Positions 43,031 to 52,270 of a stretch of 64,000 bases of DNA are shown piece by piece. The notes beneath the pieces were generated by a model that was given only the letters and a program-made list of their open reading frames with translations, made no database searches and was not told where the DNA came from. How positions within the stretch are numbered: position 1 is the stretch's first letter; every line of letters begins with the position of its first letter. The position numbers and the translations under genes were made by a program. Origin of the DNA: Bacillus thermotolerans (GTDB lineage: Bacteria > Bacillota > Bacilli > Bacillales > Domibacillaceae); NCBI RefSeq assembly GCF_000812025.2, contig NZ_JWJE02000022.1:1-64000 (forward strand). The letters are read 5' to 3'.

Positions 43031-43702
43031 ATGAAGCGAAAGGCGGTTGTAGCAGGGGCGACCGGTTTGGTCGGGAGAGAGCTTGTCCGGTTGCTGTTAA
43101 AGGAACCCGCATATACGGAAGTTATACTGATTGTACGGCGGTCTACGGGACTTACACACTCAAAGCTGCAGGAGAAGATCCTCCATTTTGATGAGCTGGA
43201 GAAAACCGAGTTAGACCTGGCGGGAGCGGATGTGTTCTGTGCGCTAGGTACAACGATTAAAAAAGCAGGCACTCAGGAAGCGTTCCGCCAGGTAGACTAT
43301 GTGTATCCGCTCACCCTGGGACGGATGACGAAGGAACAAGGGGCAAAACAGTTTTTAATCATCTCGTCAATGGGGGCGAATGCGTTATCCCGTATGTTCT
43401 ATTCACGGGTCAAGGGGGAGGTCGAAGAGGCACTTGGGGAGCTGGGTCTTCCCGCCTTGCATATTTTTCGGCCGTCTCTTCTTCTTGGTGACCGGGAGGA
43501 GTTTCGGCTGGGTGAGCGGTTTGGCGGTGCCCTATCCAGCAAGTTATTGCCGCTTTTTTCTGGACCCTTGCGGAAGTATCGGCCTATCGAGGCAACTGCG
43601 GTTGCACGAGCCATGTGTCTAACAGCCCAGGGTGATTGCTCTGGTGTGCACGTGTATGAATCGGACGAAATAGCTCAGAAAAGTGGGAGGGAAAAGGCAT
43701 GA
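43031..43702 (+). CDS. NAD(P)-binding oxidoreductase (TIP30/HTATIP2-like)
   Basis: A 223-residue Rossmann protein with GATGLVGRELVRLL (GxxGxxG) at residues 9-22, CALGTTIKKAG and the short-chain-dehydrogenase-like S...Y...K region (LIISSMGANALSRMFYSRVKGEVE). It belongs to the extended-SDR nucleoside-sugar epimerase-like group related to human TIP30. The ATG at 43031 follows AAAAGGGGCG; the frame upstream has no ribosome site. It overlaps the next gene by 4 bp. Substrate unknown. Confidence 0.8.
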   Translation: MKRKAVVAGATGLVGRELVRLLLKEPAYTEVILIVRRSTGLTHSKLQEKILHFDELEKTELDLAGADVFCALGTTIKKAGTQEAFRQVDYVYPLTLGRMTKEQGAKQFLIISSMGANALSRMFYSRVKGEVEEALGELGLPALHIFRPSLLLGDREEFRLGERFGGALSSKLLPLFSGPLRKYRPIEATAVARAMCLTAQGDCSGVHVYESDEIAQKSGREKA

Positions 43703-44442
43703 AGATTTTTGACGCACACTTGCATATTATCGATCAGCGGTTTCCATTGATCCCGAATCAGGGCTATCTTCCGGATTATTTTTCCTGTGCCGATTATTTA
43801 AAGAGCATAGATCAGCTAAAAGTAGCAGGCGGAGTCATTGTGTCAGGTTCCTTTCAGGGCTTTGACCAGTCATATTTAATCGACGCGATCAAGACACTCG
43901 GTGAAAACTTTGTGGGAGTGACGCAGCTGCCCCCCGACACCTCAGATGAAGACATTATTAAGCTAAATGAGTCAGGAGTAAGAGCCCTGCGGTTTAATAT
44001 TAACCGGGGAGGACTAGAGATCATCAACGAAATGGAGTACTTTGCCAAACGGGTCCATGAGCTCGTCAACTGGCACACAGAGCTGTACATTGATTCCAAA
44101 CAGCTGCCTGAAATCACCGCAACAGTGGAAAAGCTGCCGGCAGTATCGATCGATCACCTTGGCCTGTCCAAGGCCGGCTTAAAGAACGTACTATCCTTAG
44201 CAGCACAAGGGGTGAGGGTGAAAGCGACAGGCTTTGGACGCCTCGACTTTGATCCTGCCAAAGCGATCCGGTCGATCTACGCAGTTAACCCGGATGCTTT
44301 GATGTTTGGGACTGATTTGCCGTCGACAAGAGCGGAGAGGCCGTTCCAACTATCTGATGTAGATATGATCATGAACACACTGGAAGAGACGCAGGCGGAG
44401 AAAGTCTTATATAAAAATACCCTCGAATGGTACATAAAATAA
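43699..44442 (+). CDS. Amidohydrolase-family metal-dependent hydrolase
   Basis: A 247-residue TIM-barrel amidohydrolase-2-type protein. The N-terminal metal site is DAHLHII (residues 5-11). Further family residues appear in LYIDSKQLPEI, SIDHLGL (metal His), and the C-terminal catalytic Asp in LMFGTDLPSTRAE. Members include TIM-barrel hydrolases and decarboxylases of cyclic carboxylates and lactones. It is translationally coupled to the oxidoreductase upstream. Substrate unknown. Confidence 0.8.
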   Translation: MKIFDAHLHIIDQRFPLIPNQGYLPDYFSCADYLKSIDQLKVAGGVIVSGSFQGFDQSYLIDAIKTLGENFVGVTQLPPDTSDEDIIKLNESGVRALRFNINRGGLEIINEMEYFAKRVHELVNWHTELYIDSKQLPEITATVEKLPAVSIDHLGLSKAGLKNVLSLAAQGVRVKATGFGRLDFDPAKAIRSIYAVNPDALMFGTDLPSTRAERPFQLSDVDMIMNTLEETQAEKVLYKNTLEWYIK

Positions 44443-44493
44443 GCTATATTGTCCGCTTGCGGTAAACCAATATACAGACAGGAGGCGTTGGAG

Positions 44494-44673
44494 GTGAAGA
44501 GGAACATCCGAATCATCATCGGGCTTATCAGCAGTCTTATGTTGTTTTCATTCGGTGTGTATCGTTTGTTGAACCCGGTTGCAGATTCATCTTTCGTTCC
44601 TGCCGTACTTGCTGTTGGCGGTTTTGCGGGATTTATTGGTTATATGGTAGAATTAAGAAAGAATAGTTCTTGA
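44494..44673 (+). CDS. Small two-helix membrane protein (59 aa)
   Basis: The frame from GTG 44494 follows AGGAGG at 8-bp spacing. The product begins VKRNIRIIIGLISSLMLFSF and has two membrane helices (about 6-22 and 34-50) with a short charged end. It is the last gene of the set with the oxidoreductase and hydrolase and is followed by a terminator. No family recognised. A TTG at 44488 is an alternative start. Confidence 0.6.
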   Translation: MKRNIRIIIGLISSLMLFSFGVYRLLNPVADSSFVPAVLAVGGFAGFIGYMVELRKNSS

Positions 44674-44683
44674 ATGGGCGAGG

Positions 44684-44716
44684 GCGATTCTTCGATAGCG
44701 AAGAGTCGCTTTTTTT
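44684..44716 (+). terminator. Terminator after the 43.0-44.7 kb gene set
   Basis: GCGATTCTTCG and CGAAGAGTCGC form an 11-bp stem (one mismatch) followed by seven T residues. Confidence 0.85.
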
Positions 44717-44899
44717 GCCCTTTTAGGAATGGGCGGTAAACTAGGACCTTGCACTCCTGTCACACGCAGGATGTCGCCTAAACATGTGGCATGAATATAG
44801 GGGGAGCTGAAAAGGGGGAGAGAATGGGCAAAACATAGGGATGTACATAGTCGGAACATGCGTCAAAGAGAAAAACTGTTCGAAATGAGGAAACGAAAA

Positions 44900-45772
44900 A
44901 TGAGCACAACCAATAAACAAAAACCTAAACGGCTGATGAGGCTGTTACGAATAGTACTAGTGATCATTGGAGGCTTTATTACGGCCTACGGGCTCGAATC
45001 TGTATTAATCCCGAATAACGTGTCAGACGGGGGTGTGACAGGTCTGAGCATCGTTGGTTCGCAATGGGTTGGCCTGCCTCTCGGTCTTCTGATTGCTATA
45101 TTGAATATTCCGTTCGTCTTCTTAGGATACAAGCAAATTGGCAAAAGCTTTGCGATTTATTCGGTAATCGGGATTGCTTCTCTGGCTGCTGGTACGATGC
45201 TTATGCACCATGTGCCCACCATTATTGAAGGAGATACGCTGTTAGTGACGGTGGTTGGCGGCATTATTATCGGTTTCGGGATGGGATTAGCCTTGCGGAA
45301 TGGCGGGGCGCTAGATGGCATTGATATGCTGGCTGTGCTGCTTTCGCGCAAATTGCCGTTCGGGACAAGTGATTTGATCTTATTTTTAAACTTATTCGTC
45401 TTCATTGTTGTCTCCACTGTCTTTGGCCTCAAAGGGGCGATCTTGTCCGCCATCGCTTATTTCATCGCTTCTAAAGTAATTCATATTGTAGAAGAAGGAT
45501 TAAGCGGCTCGAAAACGTTTAAAATTATTACTAGTGAGCCCGAGCTCATGGTAGAAACCATCCGTGATCGCTTAGGCCGCAGTGCCACTTATAATCTTGT
45601 GCAGGGCAGTTATTCTCATGAACAATTTAAAGAAATTACTTGCGTGATTAATCGTCTGGAAGACAGTAAAATGAAAGAAATTATCCACGAAATTGATGAC
45701 AGCGCCTTTGTGACGGTCTATGACGTCGCAGAGGTTCGGGGCGGCAGCTTTAAGAAACGTAATATCCATTAA
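44900..45772 (+). CDS. YitT-family membrane protein (DUF161 and DUF2179)
   Basis: A 290-residue protein with five or six membrane helices in the first 200 residues (AYGLESVLIPNNVSDGGVTG, GGALDGIDMLAVLLSRKLPFG) and a cytoplasmic C-terminal DUF2179 domain (FKIITSEPELMVETIRDRLG, TVYDVAEVRGGSFKK). This is the standard YitT architecture; the biological role of the family is unknown. The ATG at 44900 has GAGG 9 bp upstream; a longer frame from 44858 is possible. Confidence 0.85.
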   Translation: MSTTNKQKPKRLMRLLRIVLVIIGGFITAYGLESVLIPNNVSDGGVTGLSIVGSQWVGLPLGLLIAILNIPFVFLGYKQIGKSFAIYSVIGIASLAAGTMLMHHVPTIIEGDTLLVTVVGGIIIGFGMGLALRNGGALDGIDMLAVLLSRKLPFGTSDLILFLNLFVFIVVSTVFGLKGAILSAIAYFIASKVIHIVEEGLSGSKTFKIITSEPELMVETIRDRLGRSATYNLVQGSYSHEQFKEITCVINRLEDSKMKEIIHEIDDSAFVTVYDVAEVRGGSFKKRNIH

Positions 45773-45777
45773 CTAAA

Positions 45778-45818
45778 AAGAAAAGGCCGACTTCCTTGAA
45801 CAGGAAATCGGCTTTTTT
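45778..45818 (+). terminator. Terminator between the YitT-like and small membrane protein genes
   Basis: AAAAGGCCGACTTCCT and AGGAAATCGGCTTTTTT pair with one mismatch. The A and T tracts make it usable from both sides, serving two convergent genes. Confidence 0.85.
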
Positions 45819-45835
45819 GTGTAAGAGCCGCCTGT

Positions 45836-46078
45836 CTAATGAGCTTTACGAACCTTCGAATTTCCTTTCTTTTCTTGGTACCAGGAGTACAATAATTGGA
45901 TCAGCAAGATGAGAAGAAAAGCACTCATAACGACCATTTCCATTATATCCATTACACGAAACGCACTAGTGATGTTCTGAATAGAGGTTTGCAGGTTGAA
46001 TCCTTGCAGGTAATCCATCCAAAAAGAAAAAGCCATTAAAGGCAATAGGATGAGTGCTGTAATACCGAGGATCTTCAT
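45836..46078 (-). CDS. Two-helix membrane protein, candidate germination-receptor D subunit
   Basis: An 80-residue protein with two membrane helices (about 4-22 and 45-66) and a basic tail (YQEKKGNSKVRKAH). It is divergent from the germination operon, separated by about 120 bp. Small two-helix D-subunit proteins of 70-80 residues are known near GerA-type operons and modulate receptor function. Size, topology and position fit; orientation is unusual, as D genes are normally inside the operon. AGGAGGGTAAG precedes the ATG. Confidence 0.45.
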   Translation of the reverse strand: MKILGITALILLPLMAFSFWMDYLQGFNLQTSIQNITSAFRVMDIMEMVVMSAFLLILLIQLLYSWYQEKKGNSKVRKAH

Positions 46079-46200
46079 TCTTACCCTCCTTTTAGCTTAT
46101 CCTTCCCTTTACAGAACATCTGTATGAGAAAATCTGTCGTGTATGAACACATTTCCAATTGGATAAAACTGATAATAAAAACATTGGAAGGTACAGGAAA

Positions 46201-47826
46201 ATGCTTGGCTTTTTTAAGAAAAGACAAAAGAAAAAGGCAAATGGCCTTAATGATAAACGTCACCCTGAAATCGACTGGCTAAATACAATCGATGCTTCCT
46301 TATCTATAAATCTTGAGATCATTAAAGAGAAAACAGGGAACAGTCCGGATGTCATTATCCGCGAGTTAAGCATGGGATTGAATGACAGCGTTCGAACGGC
46401 GATTGTTTACATAGAGGGGATGGTAGATGACCAATCGATTAAAGACTTTTTAATCGAGTCCCTCATGAAAAATCAGAATTTACAGGAAAAAGTCACCCAG
46501 CAAGAACCATTAGGCCTCTTAAAGAAAAAGGCGGTGCCCTTTGGCGACGTAGTAACGGGGCGTGAGTGGGATCAATTATTTTCCTCCTTAATGGCAGGTG
46601 AAGCGCTGATTTTCATTGATGGAACGGCAGAAGTGCTAATCATCGATACGAGAGGCGGAGAAAAGCGGGCCATTGAAGAGCCAAGCAGCCAGGTAGTCGT
46701 ACGCGGTCCGAGAGACGGCTTCACAGAGGACATCCGAACGAATATTTCTCTTGTGCGCAGACGTATTAGAAATCCGAGTTTGTGGGTTGAGCCCATGAAG
46801 ATTGGCCAAACGACGAAAACAGAGGTGGCCATTATGTATATAAACGACGTGGCAAATGAGAAGGTTGTCAAGGAGGTTCGCAGACGACTCAAACAGATTA
46901 ATGTAGACAGCATTCTTGAGTCGGGGTACGTGGAACAATTAATTGAGGATCAAACCTTCACGACCTTCCCAACCCTCTATCACACGGAAAGGCCAGATGC
47001 CGTGGCTGGGAACCTTATGGAGGGCAGAGTGGCCATTTTTGTCGACGGGACTCCGTTTGTATTGCTTGCCCCGGCTGTTTTTATCCAGTTTTTTCAATCG
47101 GTGGAAGATTATTATACCCGCTTTGATCTTGCGACAGCCCTCCGCTTTTTGCGGATTCTTATCTTCTTTATCTCTCTTATCGCCCCCGCGGCCTATGTTG
47201 CAGCGACCACCTTCCACCAGGAGATGATTCCGACCCAGCTGCTCATTACGGTCGCTGCCCAGAGAGAAGCAGTGCCTTTTCCATCCTTCATTGAAGCGCT
47301 CCTGATGGAAATCACCTTCGAAATTTTAAGGGAAGCGGGGATTCGAATGCCAAGGGCGGTAGGCTCGGCCATTTCGATTGTCGGTGCCATTGTCATCGGA
47401 CAAGCAGCCGTCCAGGCGGGAATTGTTTCGCCCGCTATGGTCATTATAGTTTCCATTACAGCGATTGCCAGCTTTGCTACTCCCTCTTATTCCGTTGCGA
47501 TTTCCGCCCGGCTCATTCGCTTTTTATTTATGGTAGCCGCTGCTACATTCGGCTTTTACGGGATTATCCTGGGAATTATTATGCTTACCGTCCACCTTTG
47601 CAGCCTGCGTTCATTCGGGGTTCCTTACATGTCACCGCTTGCCCCGTTCACGCTCGTCAATAATAGCGACACCATTATAAGAGCACCATGGTGGGCCTTC
47701 TGGCAGCGCCCTCGATTGATCAGCGGGGAAAATACGGTCCGAGAAGGGAGCCGTCAGAAACCGCGGCCGCCTATGAATCGTGAAATGGTCAGCCGTTCGA
47801 ATGAAAAAGGTGATTCAAATGAATAA
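46201..47826 (+). CDS. gerKA: GerA-family germination receptor subunit A
   Basis: A 541-residue Spore_GerA protein. The N-terminal soluble domain of about 290 residues has VTGREWDQLFSSLMAGEALIFID and VVRGPRDGFTEDIRTNISLVRRRI, the latter being the strongly conserved GPRdgFtEdl motif. The membrane domain has five helices, ending at about 490, and a basic C-terminus. Receptor subunits sit in the spore inner membrane and start germination on nutrient binding. The order A-C-B equals that of B. subtilis gerK. Ligand cannot be told. Overlaps gerKC by 8 bp. Confidence 0.92.
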   Translation: MLGFFKKRQKKKANGLNDKRHPEIDWLNTIDASLSINLEIIKEKTGNSPDVIIRELSMGLNDSVRTAIVYIEGMVDDQSIKDFLIESLMKNQNLQEKVTQQEPLGLLKKKAVPFGDVVTGREWDQLFSSLMAGEALIFIDGTAEVLIIDTRGGEKRAIEEPSSQVVVRGPRDGFTEDIRTNISLVRRRIRNPSLWVEPMKIGQTTKTEVAIMYINDVANEKVVKEVRRRLKQINVDSILESGYVEQLIEDQTFTTFPTLYHTERPDAVAGNLMEGRVAIFVDGTPFVLLAPAVFIQFFQSVEDYYTRFDLATALRFLRILIFFISLIAPAAYVAATTFHQEMIPTQLLITVAAQREAVPFPSFIEALLMEITFEILREAGIRMPRAVGSAISIVGAIVIGQAAVQAGIVSPAMVIIVSITAIASFATPSYSVAISARLIRFLFMVAAATFGFYGIILGIIMLTVHLCSLRSFGVPYMSPLAPFTLVNNSDTIIRAPWWAFWQRPRLISGENTVREGSRQKPRPPMNREMVSRSNEKGDSNE

Positions 47827-49036
47827 ACGTCTCTTCTTTATTTTCCTGCTGGGAGCTGTGCTGCTTTCAGGCTGCTGGAGCAAAAAAGAGCTGACGGATC
47901 TTGCGCTTGTCGCCGGCTTGGGCATTGAAAAGAATGAAGAAGGCAAGTATGTTGGCACAATTCAGGTTGTTAACCCGGGAAACGTGGCGGAGGGACAGCA
48001 GGGCGGGGGCAGCGGCCAGGGCCCCCCTGTCAGCGTGTATTCTGCCACTGGCGATAATATTATAGAGGCCAGCAGGGAATTATCAACTAAAGTATCAAGA
48101 AGGCTGTATTATGCACATACCAATTTAGTGGTCATTGATGAGCAGCTGGCGCGAGAAGAAGGGATTACCAAAATTCTTGATGCCATGGACCGTGATCCTG
48201 AATTCCGGGTCACTACAACTGTAATCATTGCCCATGGCGTAAAGGCTGGCGATATTATGAAGGCATTGACGCCCATTGATAAAATTCCTTCGAGCAAAAT
48301 CATTAAAACATTAAAGTTTACAGAAGAAAGCTGGGGAGAGCACCTGAATGTCAATATTAAAGAGGTTATTAATGCCCTTACTTCCTCTGGAAAAGAGCCG
48401 CTTATCACCGGTTTTCACTTAATTGGAGATCATGACGAGGCAAAGAAAATGGAAAGCATTCAGCAAACGGCTCCCGCAGCAACCATTCAGACTAACGGAC
48501 TTGCGGTTTTTAAAGAAGGAAAGCTTATTGGCTGGATACATGGAGAAGCTGCTAAGGGCAGTGTATGGATTCTGGATAGAATCAAAAGAACCAATGTAAC
48601 CATCAATTGGAAGGAAGAAAAAGGGGCAATCTCTTATCAAGTGATGCGTCAAAAAACGAATATCTCCGCCAGAATGCAGGATGGCCAGCCGATCATCACG
48701 GTTGAGGTGCGGGCTGAAGGGGACATTGGTGAAGTGATCGTACCCATTGATTTAACAGATCCGCATGTATTTTTAGAGATCGAAAAGGGAGCGGAAGAAG
48801 AAATAAAGAAAGAGATAGAACAGGCTGTTCAAGAAGCGAAGGAATACAAATCTGATGTTTTCGGTTTTGGAGAAGCAGTCCGGCGTTTAGACCCAGACGC
48901 GTGGGAAACATTGAAGGCAGAATGGGACGATCGCCATTTTCCAGAATTACAAGTAGAGGTCAAGGTAGATGCCTTTGTGCGGCGGTCCGGCTTGCGAAAC
49001 AAATCGTTCCTTTCTCAAACAGAAGAAAATCGTTAA
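47819..49036 (+). CDS. gerKC: GerC-family germination receptor lipoprotein
   Basis: A 405-residue lipoprotein: signal 1-18, lipobox LLSGC with C19, followed by WSKKELTDLALVAGLGIE, the conserved start of the GerC N-terminal domain. The C-terminal domain ends with HFPELQVEVKVDAFVRRSG. The protein is anchored outside the spore inner membrane as the third receptor subunit. ATG 47819 follows AAAAGGTG. A dead fragment of another gerC lies at 9.1 kb. Confidence 0.92.
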   Translation: MNKRLFFIFLLGAVLLSGCWSKKELTDLALVAGLGIEKNEEGKYVGTIQVVNPGNVAEGQQGGGSGQGPPVSVYSATGDNIIEASRELSTKVSRRLYYAHTNLVVIDEQLAREEGITKILDAMDRDPEFRVTTTVIIAHGVKAGDIMKALTPIDKIPSSKIIKTLKFTEESWGEHLNVNIKEVINALTSSGKEPLITGFHLIGDHDEAKKMESIQQTAPAATIQTNGLAVFKEGKLIGWIHGEAAKGSVWILDRIKRTNVTINWKEEKGAISYQVMRQKTNISARMQDGQPIITVEVRAEGDIGEVIVPIDLTDPHVFLEIEKGAEEEIKKEIEQAVQEAKEYKSDVFGFGEAVRRLDPDAWETLKAEWDDRHFPELQVEVKVDAFVRRSGLRNKSFLSQTEENR

Positions 49037-49056
49037 ACAAAGGAAGTGATCCGGCC

Positions 49057-50157
49057 ATGGAGAAGGCGAAAATTAGCGCCTATCAGCTCTTTGTTCTTGT
49101 GCTGCTGTTTGAATTAGGAAGTGCTTTAATTCTCCCTCTTGCGATTGGCGCTAAACAGGATGCCTGGCTCGCCATTCTCCTTGGAATGATAGGAGGAGGG
49201 GGAATATTTCTTATGTATGACCGTCTCTTTCGTTTTTATCCTGATATACTGCCCACAGAGTATGTACAAAAAATAATTGGTAAAACGCTTGGGCGGATCC
49301 TTGCCTTTTTCTATTTACTGTATTTCGCTTATATTGCAGCAAGGATTATGCGCGATTTTGGCGTGATGCTGGTCACTTTCGCCTACCCTGACACGCCTTT
49401 ATTTATCATTAACGCTTTGCTGGTCATCGTGGTTGTCTACACGGTCCATAAAGGGGTGGAGGTGCTGGCAAGGTCAGGAGAATTGTTGTTTGTGCTGATC
49501 GTTGTTGTCGCCGTCGCCGGATTTATTCTAGTGCTGGTTTCGGGTTTAATCGACCCAAGCAATTTGAAACCTGTGCTGGAAGAGAGAATCTCCTCCGTCT
49601 TAAAGGTGACACTGACGGAAACTTTGTATTTTCCATTTGGGGAAACGGTCGTCTTCGCAATGCTTCTACCTTATTTAAATCATCCCTTTAAAGCCAGGAA
49701 GATAGGATTACTTGCAATCGGACTAAGCGGGGTGATTCTTGCGTCGGTCATGGCTATAAATATCAGTGTTCTTGGAGTCAGCCTAACCAGCCGTTCGCAA
49801 TTTCCTCTCCTTACGACGATACAAATGATTCAAGTGGCAGAGTTTTTGGAGCGGCTGGACATTTTCTTTATGCTCACGTTAGTGGTTGCAGGTTTTTTTA
49901 AAATCAGCATTTTGTTATACGCTGTAGTCACAGGGACGGCCAACTTGTTTCAAATCGAAAACCCGTCCCGCCTAGCTTATCCTATTGGACTGGTTATATT
50001 AATATTATCTGTGACCATCGCCAGTAATTTTGCTGAGCATCTTCAGGAGGGCTTACAGCTCGTCCCGGTGTTTCTTCACATTCCGTTTCAGATAGTTATT
50101 CCTCTTTTTCTTCTCACCCTGGCGTTCTTGAAAACAAAAAGGAAACAGGGACAGTAG
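49057..50157 (+). CDS. gerKB: GerB-family germination receptor subunit B
   Basis: A 366-residue protein with ten membrane helices and the amino-acid-permease-like fold of Spore_permease proteins (ISAYQLFVLVLLFELGSALI at the start, LYFPFGETVVFAMLLPYL in the middle). It probably binds the nutrient germinant. The frame continues upstream, but the ATG at 49057 is preceded by AAAGGAAGTGA. Last gene of the operon, with a terminator 20 bp on. Confidence 0.92.
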   Translation: MEKAKISAYQLFVLVLLFELGSALILPLAIGAKQDAWLAILLGMIGGGGIFLMYDRLFRFYPDILPTEYVQKIIGKTLGRILAFFYLLYFAYIAARIMRDFGVMLVTFAYPDTPLFIINALLVIVVVYTVHKGVEVLARSGELLFVLIVVVAVAGFILVLVSGLIDPSNLKPVLEERISSVLKVTLTETLYFPFGETVVFAMLLPYLNHPFKARKIGLLAIGLSGVILASVMAINISVLGVSLTSRSQFPLLTTIQMIQVAEFLERLDIFFMLTLVVAGFFKISILLYAVVTGTANLFQIENPSRLAYPIGLVILILSVTIASNFAEHLQEGLQLVPVFLHIPFQIVIPLFLLTLAFLKTKRKQGQ

Positions 50158-50174
50158 CAGAGGGGCAACACACG

Positions 50175-50210
50175 AAAAGCTGATTCCTTGTCGGGAGGGA
50201 TCAGCTTTTT
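50175..50210 (+). terminator. Terminator of the germination operon
   Basis: AAAAGCTGATTCC and AGGGATCAGCTTTTT form a stem of about 10 bp followed by T-rich sequence. Confidence 0.85.
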
Positions 50211-50331
50211 CGGGATCTTTAAGTACAGGAGATGCCATCTTAGCTTTTGCCGCCGACTGTTTGAATCACCGTTGAGTTTCAGATAACAGATCGATGAATG
50301 GGCGAATGCCCTGTACTATCTCTTCTGAATA

Positions 50332-51129
50332 TCAATTTAACAGCAAGCCGCTAAGAACCATAAGAACATTTAAAGCGATGTGCCAGATCGTTGAAGGAAG
50401 AATGCTTTTAGATTTAACAGTAACGCCCCCATAGAACACCCCTCCTAAAGAAAGAGCGATGCACAGCAGCCAAGGCATCCCAAGGTGGTAATGCTGCAGT
50501 CCAAATCCTAGGCTCGTTACGATCACCCCCCATTTCTCACCTAGCTGAGCCGAAAATTGACCTAAAAGAGCGCCTCTCCAAATGATCTCTTCAAGTATTC
50601 CATTTGTGATGGAGAAGATAAGTGCCAAGACCCATACTTCTTTAATGAATGTCCAGCCATTCAGGGCCATTATTGGTAAGAAGGCGACAATGTTAATTGC
50701 TAATGCTATAAAGAGAAAGGTTCGAACTGTTGTCCAATGAAAGCCTGACCAAATAAATGGAAAGTAGATTCGCTCCTTCCATTGCGTCTTTTTGAAATAT
50801 GATCTATAAGGGACTTTGAAAAGAAAAGAAGAAACGAGTAACGGGATGAGGATAAAAATCAGTGATAGCCTGTTAAGAAATACATGCCATTCCTTCGAAT
50901 GAAAAGAAGCTATCCAATGGTCGGTTACATATAAATAAGCAAAGAAGCCGACTCCGAATAACAGGTTAGTAACAACAAACGATTTTGCCGATCGATCAAA
51001 CGCAGCAAATAAGAAGACAGAAATAAGCATCCATAAACCGATAAGTAAATAATTGTCTAATTGTATTGAAACAATAAGGACCGCAAATGCACATAGAGAA
51101 ATGATATTTTGAAGCAAGGTGGTATTCAT
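50332..51129 (-). CDS. CPBP-family intramembrane metalloprotease (Abi/CAAX type)
   Basis: A 265-residue protein with about eight helices. The metal/catalytic motif EEIIWRGALLG lies near residue 180, and the later motif LGFGLQHYHLGMPW (His at about 210) is also present. Family members are CAAX prenyl protease-like or immunity-type proteases; in Bacillaceae they are often linked to bacteriocin self-immunity or stress. It is alone and convergent with the germination operon. Confidence 0.8.
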   Translation of the reverse strand: MNTTLLQNIISLCAFAVLIVSIQLDNYLLIGLWMLISVFLFAAFDRSAKSFVVTNLLFGVGFFAYLYVTDHWIASFHSKEWHVFLNRLSLIFILIPLLVSSFLFKVPYRSYFKKTQWKERIYFPFIWSGFHWTTVRTFLFIALAINIVAFLPIMALNGWTFIKEVWVLALIFSITNGILEEIIWRGALLGQFSAQLGEKWGVIVTSLGFGLQHYHLGMPWLLCIALSLGGVFYGGVTVKSKSILPSTIWHIALNVLMVLSGLLLN

Positions 51130-51340
51130 ACATTCTCCCCTTCACTCAACTGCTTTAATGCTAAATTAGAAATGAGCGTTTTATTCAAGTTCTCTTCCAT
51201 TCGTATCATAACTATTAAGTTATAATACGAATTGGCTTAAACATATAGAAAGCTGGCCTTCATTGAAAAGCACTTTTTCCATCATAGTAAGAGCGTACTA
51301 TAAAAAGGTAAGAACCTGATGCATAAAATGACGGCCTGCT

Positions 51341-51420
51341 GGAAAGAATAATACATGCAGTAGCATAAACATTCCCATAATTCCCTATCTTTCACGCTTG
51401 GTCTCAAGCGTGGTTTTTTT
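51341..51420 (+). ncRNA. Repeated two-part RNA-like element, copy A
   Basis: GGAAAGAATAATACATG begins the unit and CACGCTTG-GTCT-CAAGCGTG with a T run ends it (51393-51420). The outer pairing is GGAA with TTCC, a compensatory variant of GGGA with TCCC in copies D and E. It lies about 170 bp upstream of the first short YjcZ gene. A purine-rich tract follows. Confidence 0.45.
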
Positions 51421-51589
51421 GACCTTAAAAAAGAATAAATATTTTTTAAAATTAATAAAGAAAAAAAGTAAAGAAGAAATAAAGTTAAAAAAATATAAAT
51501 ACGGGACAATTGTCTAGCCAAGCATGCTTCTCCATACATACATTATAGCGCCAGGACTATTTTGGAGTTTTCGCGAGGAGGTGAATGAT

Positions 51590-51700
51590 ATGGGTTACGG
51601 TTGTGGATACGGATCCGGGAGCGGCTTTGCGCTGCTTGTCGTGCTGTTTATCTTGTTGATCATCATCGGTGCTTGCTATGCTGGTTCCGGTAAGTACTAA
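51590..51700 (+). CDS. YjcZ-family sporulation peptide (36 aa), copy 1
   Basis: [20 protein letters not shown] then [17 protein letters not shown] single hydrophobic helix between Gly/Tyr-rich ends. GAGGAGGTG precedes the ATG. Upstream, CATACATTA resembles the sigma-K -10 pattern CATANNNTA, in keeping with late sporulation expression. It is 85% like its neighbour at 52029. Confidence 0.8.
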   Translation: MGYGCGYGSGSGFALLVVLFILLIIIGACYAGSGKY

Positions 51701-51756
51701 TAGGAACTCAGCTGCCTCTCTGAACCTCCTCTTTATACCGCGCATCATCATCCGCC

Positions 51757-51797
51757 AAGGCTATTGAGATTCTCCCTCGATAGCCTTTTTATTTTTC
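51757..51797 (+). terminator. Terminator of YjcZ copy 1
   Basis: AAGGCTATTGAGA and TCTC-CTCGATAGCC pair imperfectly over about 12 bp, followed by TTTTTATTTTT. Confidence 0.75.
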
Positions 51798-52028
51798 ATA
51801 AAAGGGAGATATACCTTATCTTCAAGCTGTTTGATTCTATTGATTAGTGAGTAAATATTTTTAAAAATAAATAAATAAAAGAAGAAATAAAGAATAAAAT
51901 ATTTCTTGTGCGAAACGGCAAACGGCAAAAGGTAAAAAAAGACGGGACAAGTGTTTAGTCGAAAAGGTATGTCCATACATAACCTACAGCATCAAACTTC
52001 CCTTAGCTTTAATAAGGAGGTGACAAGG

Positions 52029-52142
52029 ATGGGCTGCGGATATAGTTACGGCGGCGGAAGCGGCTTTGCACTCCTAGTTGTGCTGTTTATTTTGTTAATC
52101 ATTATTGGTGCCCACTATGTAGGCGGTCACGATAAATATTAA
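52029..52142 (+). CDS. YjcZ-family sporulation peptide (37 aa), copy 2
   Basis: [20 protein letters not shown] then [17 protein letters not shown]. The hydrophobic core is identical to copy 1. AAGGAGGTGA precedes the ATG. Upstream CATAACCTA again fits CATANNNTA. The flanks of copies 1 and 2 are similar (GGGACAA.TGT.TAG...CCATACATA), so this is a tandem duplication of about 440 bp that has diverged. Confidence 0.8.
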   Translation: MGCGYSYGGGSGFALLVVLFILLIIIGAHYVGGHDKY

Positions 52143-52191
52143 TAGAATCATCCTCCTGGTACTCCCCTCTGTACCTAAAGAGATGATCGGT

Positions 52192-52232
52192 CAAGCTATC
52201 CGAAAAAGCTTTTTTGGATAGCTTTTTATTTT
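52192..52232 (+). terminator. Terminator of YjcZ copy 2
   Basis: AAGCTATCCGAAAAAGC and GCTTTTTTGGATAGCTT pair extensively and end with a T-rich tail. Confidence 0.8.
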
Positions 52233-52270
52233 AACATTCTGTATCCCTACGTATAGATCATGCTCTAGGT

